Source: Spirochaetales bacterium
GTDB taxonomy: Bacteria > Spirochaetota > Spirochaetia > UBA9216
Direction of reading: 5' to 3'
NCBI GenBank assembly: GCA_016839055.1
Contig: JAEKNX010000004.1
Coordinates: 186,001 to 250,000, forward strand
DNA length: 64,000 bases
How positions within the stretch are numbered: the stretch's first letter is position 1; each line of letters opens with the position of its first letter. Under the pieces are notes generated by a model. The model ran no database searches. It was not told the DNA's origin and saw only the letters and a program-made list of their open reading frames with translations. The position numbers and the translations under genes are program-made. Shown in pieces: positions 1 through 6,652 of this stretch.

Positions 1-2
1 AC

Positions 3-242
3 GGAGAAGAGCTTGTACTTAAGCTTGTGCGGGCGGGCGGAGGCTGGAAATATCTGCTTAGAGTGCCCTCCGGCTCTGTCATGGCCGAGGAACTGACGGG
101 AAAAGAACTATTGGATGAATCTCCGGAGACGGAAATGGAAATAGAAATGGAAATGGGCGGAAAGCAGCCTGATGCTGAAATCTCTGATGCTGAGACCAGG
201 ATAGAATCTACTTTGTATACCGGAATAATGATTGTGAAATAG
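3..242 (+). CDS. 3' end of an unrecognised gene entering from upstream
   Basis: An open frame runs from the window edge to a TAG at 240-242 with no need for a start inside the window, so this is the C-terminal 79 codons of a longer protein. The visible part begins GEELVLKLVRAGGGWKYLLR and ends in an acidic tail of Glu, Met and Asp residues. The acidic stretch is encoded by an imperfect hexanucleotide repeat at 131-154. The next gene starts 7-13 bases downstream, which suggests an operon with the small membrane protein and the S49 peptidase. I do not recognise the family. Confidence 0.55.
   Translation, partial: GEELVLKLVRAGGGWKYLLRVPSGSVMAEELTGKELLDESPETEMEIEMEMGGKQPDAEISDAETRIESTLYTGIMIVK
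131..154 (+). repeat. Short hexanucleotide repeat (GGAAAT-like, 4 copies)
   Basis: Four consecutive hexamers read GGAAAT, GGAAAT, AGAAAT, GGAAAT. They encode alternating Glu-Met/Ile residues in the acidic tail of the partial gene. Copy-number change would keep the frame, so any effect would be on tail length only. Confidence 0.6.
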
Positions 243-255
243 AGAAGGAATGATT

Positions 256-429
256 ATGGATTTAGGACGAATTGGACTTTTTATTGTAATCGGAGGGATT
301 AGTATATACTACGGACTCTCGCAGGGCCGGATTTCGATGATGATTCTCGGTATAATTATTGCCGGAGTCGGAATTGTTAACTCGGTGATTATAGGCATGA
401 AAAAAAAGAACGATAAAAAAGATAAATGA
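256..429 (+). CDS. Small two-helix membrane protein, 57 aa
   Basis: ATG at 256 is preceded by AGAAGGA at 243-249, a good ribosome binding site; an in-frame ATG at 250 is too close to it. The product has two hydrophobic stretches (about residues 6-20 and 27-46), joined by a short loop around GLSQGRIS, and a very basic C-terminus rich in Lys and Asp. Its last codons overlap the next start by 4 bases (ATGA), so the two genes are translationally coupled. The family is not recognised. A role beside the S49 peptidase, perhaps as membrane partner, is only suggested by the coupling, because the peptidase itself lacks an evident membrane anchor. Confidence 0.7.
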   Translation: MDLGRIGLFIVIGGISIYYGLSQGRISMMILGIIIAGVGIVNSVIIGMKKKNDKKDK

Positions 430-2054
430 ATTATTCAAAACTAATACTCTCCGGTACCTATAAGGAAACCGGGCGCCAGAGCAAAGGTTTGCTTTCTGCG
501 GCCGGAAGTGAAGGCTTTAGGTTTGACAGTTTTTATCTGAAGGTTGAAGCGCTTATACACAAATCGAAGGTAAAAAGAGTTCTTGTGATTTGCAGACAGG
601 ATTTTTCAGCTGGTGTTTTCGGCGGTCTGGAAGAAGTCTGTGAGAGGCTGAAGGCACTTAGGCGCAGCGGGAAGGAACTGTATTTTTACACTCCTGCCTA
701 CGGAGCGCCGCAGCTTTTTCTTGCCTCTGTCTGTACTCACAGACTCATACATCCCATGGGGTCTGTGCGGTTTTTAGGACTCTCGCTGTCCTTCAGTTTT
801 CTTAAGAGGATGATGAGAGGTCGAGGGATTAATGCCGAGATTCTGAGGCGCGGCAAATACAAGAGCGCCGGAGACCGATTCGGCACTGACAGCCTCGAGG
901 ACGCGGCCAGGGAGCAGTACGAACGCTACATTCAGTCGGTAATGTCGGTTATGAGGGAGGAAATAATAACCGGTTTTCAAAAGACTGATAAAGAGCTCGA
1001 TGCCCTTCTCGGCGGCGAAATTCTCAGCTCCGAGAAGGCCGTCAGTGACGGATGGATTGACCGGATAATAACTGAGAGTCAGCTTGAGAATGAATGGAAG
1101 AAAGAAAAAGATAAAGAAGTAAAGATAAAGAAAACAATGACTAAGAGCCGGCGCGGATTCAGCCTTATTGAAAGAAGGGTTGCGGTTCTTGTCTTTGAGG
1201 GCGCGGTTGTAGACGGTCATTCCCGGAGAGATCCGATTATGGGGCAGGCTGTCGGAGCTGACTCCTTCATTCCCCAGATAAGAAAACTCGCCGAGGACCG
1301 AAAAGTTAAAGCCGTTGTTTTTAGAATAAACTCCGGTGGGGGCTCGGCCTTTGCCTCCGAGAGCATCACGGCCGAGCTGCGCTCGCTCGCGGAGAAGAAA
1401 CCGCTCATTGTTTCAATGTCCGAGATTGCCGGTTCCGGCGGATACTGGATGTCATGCTGCGGGCAGAAAACATTCGCCCTTCGGACAAGCCTGACCGGAT
1501 CCATCGGAGTTATAAGCATCTATATTTCCTGGTTTAAGCTTCTTGAGCGGCTCGGGATTACCCACGATACAATCAAGATCGGAGAGCATGCCGATGCCGG
1601 CTCCCCCCTTCGGATGTTAACCGCGAAAGAACGTGAAATGCTTGATGCCGAGATTGGGACCATGTATGATAATTTCATTTCGATAGTAGCGGAGTTCAGA
1701 AATATTGCTAAGGATGAAGTGGACACCATGGCCCGGGGAAGAATTTGGTCAGGATCTGACGCTCTGGCTAACAGGCTTGTGGATGAGGCCGGAGGCTTGT
1801 CTGCTGCGATAAAAACAGCATCGGACGCCGCCCGGATAAAGAAACCTGTCGTTAAATTCTATCCTGAGATTACACATAGCCTTATTGAGCGGCTGATGAT
1901 GAATGCCTCGAAGGAAGATGAGAGCGCCGCCGAAATTCTTCAAAGCGGAGCCGCGCTTGGCTCTCTGCTGTATTCGTCAGGAGCTCTGAGAACGTCGGAA
2001 CAGATGAGTACGCCCGCGGCATTGATGGAAGAGGTTGTAAGTAAATGGATTTAG
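426..2054 (+). CDS. SppA-like signal peptide peptidase (family S49, double-domain type)
   Basis: At 542 residues this matches the long SppA form with two tandem S49 domains. The N-terminal half carries the general-base lysine in GKYKSAGD (Lys146) and the C-terminal half carries the nucleophile in AGSGGYW (Ser337), the same split Lys/Ser dyad as E. coli SppA. These enzymes cut leftover signal peptides and small membrane proteins. Unlike E. coli SppA, no N-terminal transmembrane helix is visible: the protein begins MNYSKLILSG and stays polar. It may therefore be cytoplasmic or held at the membrane by the coupled 57-residue protein. It overlaps the small gene upstream by 4 bases and the PocR-AraC gene downstream by 10 bases. 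Family assignment is firm; the substrate is unknown. Confidence 0.85.
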   Translation: MNYSKLILSGTYKETGRQSKGLLSAAGSEGFRFDSFYLKVEALIHKSKVKRVLVICRQDFSAGVFGGLEEVCERLKALRRSGKELYFYTPAYGAPQLFLASVCTHRLIHPMGSVRFLGLSLSFSFLKRMMRGRGINAEILRRGKYKSAGDRFGTDSLEDAAREQYERYIQSVMSVMREEIITGFQKTDKELDALLGGEILSSEKAVSDGWIDRIITESQLENEWKKEKDKEVKIKKTMTKSRRGFSLIERRVAVLVFEGAVVDGHSRRDPIMGQAVGADSFIPQIRKLAEDRKVKAVVFRINSGGGSAFASESITAELRSLAEKKPLIVSMSEIAGSGGYWMSCCGQKTFALRTSLTGSIGVISIYISWFKLLERLGITHDTIKIGEHADAGSPLRMLTAKEREMLDAEIGTMYDNFISIVAEFRNIAKDEVDTMARGRIWSGSDALANRLVDEAGGLSAAIKTASDAARIKKPVVKFYPEITHSLIERLMMNASKEDESAAEILQSGAALGSLLYSSGALRTSEQMSTPAALMEEVVSKWI

Positions 2055-3346
2055 AGACTTTTAATCAGAAGGCCCTGGATGCCGCAAAATATTATAAGGG
2101 TTCTACGGATATTGACTGCTTTGTCATCGATAAAGACGGAAAGCGGATAGACAGCGATGAGTCGGACTGTTTCGGTCATGAGTTCTGCAGGCAGATAGAG
2201 AGGATCTTTCCCGATCATGAGCTTGACTGCTCGCAGGTTCATAAGTACGGCAGTTATCAGGCAGAGCGGTTTGGCGGGAAGTACATGTTTTTCTGTCCCA
2301 TGTCGCTGCTACACTGGACCTCGCCCATTTTTCATCAGGGGATTCTCTCCGGGTCTCTTGTCTGCGGCCCGGCTTTGATAATTGATTCTGAAGATTTCAT
2401 ACGAAACGATCTGATTTCAGGAAAGAACCTTCCCGCGTCCGATGTTTTTCGGCTGATGAAACTTGCAGCCTCAATTCCGTCAATAACTACCGAGAGAGCC
2501 CGTAGTCTTTCCGAGCTTCTTCATTTAACGGCCTCGGGAGTATCTGAACTCGATCATCTGGAGTTTCAACTGCATCAGGAGAACTCAGAGCAGCAGAAGG
2601 AGATCTCGGAATATATCCAGTATATCAAGAAGATGGAAATTTCTGAGGCTGAAATTTCCCGGTATCCCTTTGAGAAGGAAACTGATCTTATAGATTATAT
2701 CGAGAATGGTGAGACTAAGCGGGCAAGGGCAGTGCTGAATGAAATTTTAGGCAATGTCTTTTTCTCCACCGGAGGGGATTTGAAGGTTATCAGGGCGAGG
2801 GTTCTTGAACTAGTTGTTCTCCTCTCAAGAGCAGCTGTACGCGGCGGAGCTGATGCCGAGCAGATTTTCGGAATGAACTATCAGTATATAAACAGAATCA
2901 GCTCCTTCACGAATATTGAATCAATTGCTTCCTGGCTGTCCATCGTTATCGGTAAATTCTCTGAACTGGTCTTCGATATGCGCGAGATAAAACATGCCGA
3001 CGCAATACAGAGGGCAATGCAGTATGTCAGAGAGCACTTTCATAATAAGATTTCGCTGGAAGATGCCGCCGACTTCGTTAATCTGTCCCCCTCATATCTC
3101 AGCAAGCTGTTTAAGAAGGAGCTTGATGTCAACTTTAACGCCTATCTCAATAAGATAAGGGTTGAGAAGAGCAAAAATTTTCTGCTGAATACCGAAATTC
3201 CGCTGATTGATATTGCCGGTATGTGCGGTTTTGAGGACCAGAGCTATTTTTCAAAGGTTTTTAAGAAATTTGCCGGAAGTTCGCCGGGCAAATTCCGTGA
3301 GAACCGAGGCCGTCCTTCGTTCGATACTCAGGAGGTTCACGGCTGA
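2045..3346 (+). CDS. PocR-domain AraC-family transcriptional regulator
   Basis: The N-terminal about 160 residues resemble the PocR sensory domain: a Cys/His-rich block (FGHEFCRQI, DCSQVHKYG, FFCPMSLLHW) and a GPALI segment. A helical linker of about 140 residues follows. The last about 100 residues are an AraC double helix-turn-helix, with KISLEDAADFVNLSPSYLSK as the first helix pair and IDIAGMCGFEDQSYFSKVFK as the second. PocR regulators control diol degradation and corrinoid methyltransferase operons. The position directly ahead of a cobalamin riboswitch and corrinoid genes makes this the probable activator of that cluster. The start at 2045 overlaps the peptidase gene by 10 bases, so it is translationally coupled to it. 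The inducer is unknown. Confidence 0.85.
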   Translation: MDLETFNQKALDAAKYYKGSTDIDCFVIDKDGKRIDSDESDCFGHEFCRQIERIFPDHELDCSQVHKYGSYQAERFGGKYMFFCPMSLLHWTSPIFHQGILSGSLVCGPALIIDSEDFIRNDLISGKNLPASDVFRLMKLAASIPSITTERARSLSELLHLTASGVSELDHLEFQLHQENSEQQKEISEYIQYIKKMEISEAEISRYPFEKETDLIDYIENGETKRARAVLNEILGNVFFSTGGDLKVIRARVLELVVLLSRAAVRGGADAEQIFGMNYQYINRISSFTNIESIASWLSIVIGKFSELVFDMREIKHADAIQRAMQYVREHFHNKISLEDAADFVNLSPSYLSKLFKKELDVNFNAYLNKIRVEKSKNFLLNTEIPLIDIAGMCGFEDQSYFSKVFKKFAGSSPGKFRENRGRPSFDTQEVHG

Positions 3347-3440
3347 GTATCGCAAGTACCCGCCATAAATTGCAAAATATAACAAAATAATTCAATACGA
3401 TTCGACTCTTCATGATGGATAATTAAACCCACAAGATTAT

Positions 3441-3575
3441 AAAGGTTGATTTTGAGGGAAGTGGAGTACAATCCTCCCGCGAGCGCGTCACTGTAAACGG
3501 TATGAATATGCCGGAGCCAGACTACTCTTATCAGCCGGTATGTCACACTCGTAACTCGCGCCCAGGGAGAGTAGA
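3441..3575 (+). promoter_or_regulatory. Cobalamin riboswitch upstream of the corrinoid protein gene
   Basis: The conserved core of the cobalamin aptamer is recognisable in order: GAGGGAAGTGGAGT near 3455, CAATCC near 3469, a C-rich/GCG segment, the B12-box-like CACTGTAA at 3489-3496, a CGG/CCG hairpin, and AGCCAGA at 3515-3521. After the core, CTACTCT (3522-3528) can pair with AGAGTAG (3568-3574) just before the ribosome binding site GAGGA (3581-3585). No oligo-T terminator lies between aptamer and gene, so control at translation initiation seems more likely than attenuation. The compact layout is closer to the short class of cobalamin riboswitches than to the long AdoCbl btuB type. Confidence 0.85.
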
Positions 3576-3590
3576 AAAAAGAGGAAACGA

Positions 3591-4226
3591 ATGGCAGATT
3601 TTGAAAAGATTTCTGAATTGATGCAGAAAGGAAGGGCAGACGAAGTTAAACAGCTTTGCGCGGACGCACTCGCTGAAGGTGTTGGACCGAAAGAGGTTCT
3701 CGAAAAAGGACTCCTTTCGGCGATGAATATCGTCGGTGAAAAGTTTAAGAACAATGAGGTCTTTGTTCCTGAGGTACTAATTGCCGCAAGAGCTATGAAT
3801 TTCGGCCTTGAAGTCTTGAAGCCGGCAATGGTTGACGGCGACATGGATGAGATTGGAAAGGTAGTTATCGGTACTGTTAAGGGAGATCTTCATGACATCG
3901 GAAAGAATCTCGTAAAAATCATGCTGGAAGGCAAGGGTCTTACAGTTATTGATCTTGGAGCCGATGTCTCGGCTGAAAAATTTATAGAGACAGCAATTAA
4001 TGAGAAAGCGAACATTATTGCCTGTTCAGCCCTGCTTACGACAACAATGACCCAGATGGAATCAGTAGTCAAAGCGGCTGTCGATGCAGGTATTCGTGAT
4101 AACATTACAATTATGGTAGGCGGAGCTCCTGTTACCCAGAAATTCTGTGATAGTATAGGCGCGGATATTTACGCAGCTGATGCGGCAACTGCTTCAGATA
4201 AGGCTCTTGAAGTATGCACCTCCTGA
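3591..4226 (+). CDS. Corrinoid (B12-binding) methyltransferase protein, MtaC/MtbC type
   Basis: At 211 residues this is the typical length of the methanol/methylamine corrinoid proteins. The N-terminal about 85 residues form the helical cap domain (EVLEKGLLSAM, FVPEVLIAARAMN). The Rossmann domain carries the base-off/His-on signature DLHDIG (Asp99, His101, Gly104), CSALLTTTM and VGGAPV. The histidine is expected to be the lower axial ligand of cobalt. The protein shuttles a methyl group between a substrate methyltransferase and an acceptor methyltransferase. It is preceded by a cobalamin riboswitch and followed by a strong terminator, so it is probably made in excess over the downstream enzymes. 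Its methyl donor cannot be told because no MT1-type gene lies nearby. Confidence 0.92.
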   Translation: MADFEKISELMQKGRADEVKQLCADALAEGVGPKEVLEKGLLSAMNIVGEKFKNNEVFVPEVLIAARAMNFGLEVLKPAMVDGDMDEIGKVVIGTVKGDLHDIGKNLVKIMLEGKGLTVIDLGADVSAEKFIETAINEKANIIACSALLTTTMTQMESVVKAAVDAGIRDNITIMVGGAPVTQKFCDSIGADIYAADAATASDKALEVCTS

Positions 4227-4258
4227 TGTTTGTCAATGAATCCATTGATGTAAATTAT

Positions 4259-4287
4259 AAAAACCGCCTTTTTCTGGGCGGTTTTAT
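4259..4287 (+). terminator. Intrinsic terminator after the corrinoid protein gene
   Basis: The stem CCGCC (4264-4268) pairs with GGCGG (4277-4281), extended by flanking A and T runs and followed by TTTT. Partial read-through would give the corrinoid protein more transcript than the methyltransferase operon behind it. Confidence 0.8.
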
Positions 4288-4381
4288 TGTATTAATCGAA
4301 ATGAATACAAAAATCAATAAATAAGTACAATATGAAATCATGGTTCAGACTTTAGAATTGAAGGATAATTCAGGAGGTAAT

Positions 4382-5731
4382 ATGACTGGAAAAGAAAAAA
4401 TAATTGCTGTTTTGAATAAAGAAAAAATAGATTCAATTCCCTGGCTGCCCTTTGCTGGAGTTCATGCCGGAAAACTCAAAGGTTATACGGCAAAAGAGGT
4501 TTCAACCGATGCGGGAAAGCTTATTGATTCCCTGCGTGAGGTGAATAAACTCTACAAGCCCGACGGACAGCCGATAATGTTTGATCTGCAGATTGAGGCC
4601 GAGATCCTGGGCTGTGAACTTCTGTGGTCCGAGGATGCTCCTCCGACGGTAGCATCACATCCGCTGTCGGATGTAAGCGACATTCCGACCCATATTCCGG
4701 CGGTCGACGAAGGCCGAATCCCCCTCTCTGTTGAGGCAATGAAGGCTATGAAAGCCGAGATAGGAGAGCATACCGCCCTCTACGGCCTGATAACCGGTCC
4801 GTTTACTCTGGCTTCGCATCTGCGCGGAACCAACATTTTCATGGACATGATCATGAATCCGGAATATGTAACATCTCTCCTTGAATATACTACAAGGGTG
4901 GCAAACGCTGTCGCCGGCTATTATATTGAAGCCGGTATGGACGTGATTGCGGTAGTTGATCCTCTTGTATCGCAGATTTCTCCGGCGCATTTCGCGGAGT
5001 TTATGGATAAGCCGTTTTCAAAAGTATTTGATTATATCAGGACTAATGGAGCCTTCTCATCTTTCTTTGTCTGCGGAAACGCTACTGCGAATATTGCTCC
5101 CATGTGTATGACCAAACCGGACAGTATTTCGGTGGATGAGAATGTTAATCTTGCCGAGGCCAAGAAGGTTACTGACAGCTTTGACATAGTGATAGGCGGT
5201 AATATCCCGCTGACATCAATAATGCTTTTCGGAACTCAGCAGGACAATATGAAAAATACAATCGATCTTATCGATAGCCTTGATAATACCGACAGACTGA
5301 TAATTGCACCGGGTTGTGATATGCCTTATGATATTCCAATTGAGAATACTATTGGGGTACAGCAGGCTGTTCATCAGACGGATCAGATAAGGGCAATGGT
5401 TGAGAACTATGAATGTACCGAGATTGTATTTGAGGGGGAGCTTCCTGATTATGCTAATCTCGAACGCCCGCTGATAGAAGTTTTTACCCTTGATTCGATA
5501 ACCTGTGCCGCTTGTACCTATATGAAGGCCTCGGCCATGGATATAAAAAAGCATTTCGGCGATAAGGTGGATATGGTCGAGTATAAATATACCGAGCCCC
5601 AGAATATCGCAAGGTGCAAGGTTATGGAAGTAAAACAGCTGCCGAGTATTTATATAAACGGAGAGCTTAAATACTCATCAATTATACCGAACCGGGCCGG
5701 GTTTGTCTCCGAGGTAGAGAAATGCCTATAG
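4382..5731 (+). CDS. UroD/MtaA-family methyltransferase fused to a C-terminal thioredoxin-like domain
   Basis: The start is set at ATG 4382 by AGGAGG at 4372-4377; an ATG 42 bases upstream has no such site. Residues 1 to about 350 form the URO-D/MtaA barrel that transfers methyl groups from a corrinoid protein to a thiol or other acceptor. The family's zinc motif is altered: the usual H-x-C-G-N is F-V-C-G-N here (Phe229, Cys231), while the distal Cys312 (PGCDMP) is kept. Residues from about 365 to the end look like a thioredoxin/glutaredoxin fold with a C-A-A-C pair (Cys375, Cys378) and a cis-Pro-like LPSIYI segment. The stop overlaps the CobW-type gene by 10 bases. The fusion suggests redox chemistry at the methyl acceptor or reduction of the corrinoid; this is inference. 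Confidence 0.85.
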   Translation: MTGKEKIIAVLNKEKIDSIPWLPFAGVHAGKLKGYTAKEVSTDAGKLIDSLREVNKLYKPDGQPIMFDLQIEAEILGCELLWSEDAPPTVASHPLSDVSDIPTHIPAVDEGRIPLSVEAMKAMKAEIGEHTALYGLITGPFTLASHLRGTNIFMDMIMNPEYVTSLLEYTTRVANAVAGYYIEAGMDVIAVVDPLVSQISPAHFAEFMDKPFSKVFDYIRTNGAFSSFFVCGNATANIAPMCMTKPDSISVDENVNLAEAKKVTDSFDIVIGGNIPLTSIMLFGTQQDNMKNTIDLIDSLDNTDRLIIAPGCDMPYDIPIENTIGVQQAVHQTDQIRAMVENYECTEIVFEGELPDYANLERPLIEVFTLDSITCAACTYMKASAMDIKKHFGDKVDMVEYKYTEPQNIARCKVMEVKQLPSIYINGELKYSSIIPNRAGFVSEVEKCL

Positions 5732-6651
5732 AAAGGAGTACGCCTCTGTTTCTGGTTTCCGGTTTTCTCGGCGCCGGAAAGACTACTTTTATAAACAATC
5801 TTATTACAAGTTATCCGGACAGCAGGTTCGGGATAATTGTTAATGATTTCGGCGAGATAGGAGTGGACGCCTTCCTGATTAAGAATCAGGAGAGGAACAT
5901 TGTTAAAGAATTGAATAACGGGCAGATCTTCTGTTCATGTTTGTCCGGTTCTTTTGTTAAATCGGTTTCAGAATACAGCGAAATTGATATTGACTATCTT
6001 CTGGTTGAAACCTCCGGACTTGCTAAGCCGTCCCCTCTTTTTGATATTCTGGGGGAAGTGAAAAAGCTCAACGGCAGGAGATTCATATATCACGGGATGA
6101 TCAGCATAGTTGATAGCTCGTCATATCTTAAACTGTCAAAGGTTTTGAATGCGGTTAATGAGCAGATCTTCTACAGTGATCTTGTTCTGATGAATAAGAT
6201 TGACCAGACTGATTCCGAGGCCGTGAAGAGGGTCGAGATGGAAATCCTGGCGGTCAATCCGCAGGTGAGAATTCTCCGGACCGAATTCGGCAGGGCGCCT
6301 GGCGAGCTGCTTGAAGGCATGAAAGAGAAAACGGAAATAGCCGCTGCCGACAGAAGGTTTTCGGGGTGGGGCTCCGGCCGTCCTGTTCCTCTAAGTCTCA
6401 GGAGTAAGACTCCCGTGCCGAAGAAGCGGCTTGAGGTTTTTATTAACAGCATTTCGGATGTTTATTACAGATTGAAAGGCGGAATTGAAAGTGACGAAGG
6501 CCCGCTCTTCATAGACTGCACAAGGGGGCAGATGAAAATCACTATCGGAAGTTTAACTACTGATGGGCTTGTTGTTATTTTGCCTGCTGATGATAATATA
6601 GTAAGAGACGTGAGAAAACGTGCTTCAGAACTTTTTGACCTAGTGAGTTAA
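5722..6651 (+). CDS. CobW/G3E-family P-loop GTPase
   Basis: GFLGAGKTTFI is the Walker A motif, ETSGLAKP the Walker B/switch region and NKID the guanine specificity motif. The metal-binding CxCC motif of many COG0523 members appears here as CSCLSG, with only two cysteines. The C-terminal part resembles a short CobW_C domain. These GTPases deliver metals or help load cofactors. Co-translation with a corrinoid methyltransferase (10-base overlap upstream, 1-base gap to the activator downstream) points to maturation or zinc/cobalt supply for the methyl transfer system. The usual length is 300-400 residues; this one is 309 and looks complete. Confidence 0.85.
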   Translation: MPIERSTPLFLVSGFLGAGKTTFINNLITSYPDSRFGIIVNDFGEIGVDAFLIKNQERNIVKELNNGQIFCSCLSGSFVKSVSEYSEIDIDYLLVETSGLAKPSPLFDILGEVKKLNGRRFIYHGMISIVDSSSYLKLSKVLNAVNEQIFYSDLVLMNKIDQTDSEAVKRVEMEILAVNPQVRILRTEFGRAPGELLEGMKEKTEIAAADRRFSGWGSGRPVPLSLRSKTPVPKKRLEVFINSISDVYYRLKGGIESDEGPLFIDCTRGQMKITIGSLTTDGLVVILPADDNIVRDVRKRASELFDLVS

Positions 6652-6652
6652 T

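Noticed and set aside
774-1519. Two minus-strand open frames within the S49 peptidase gene
   Set aside because: They are antisense to conserved peptidase motifs and have no ribosome binding site.
4340-4381. ATG 4340 as start of the UroD-type fusion
   Set aside because: No ribosome binding site there, whereas AGGAGG stands correctly before ATG 4382.
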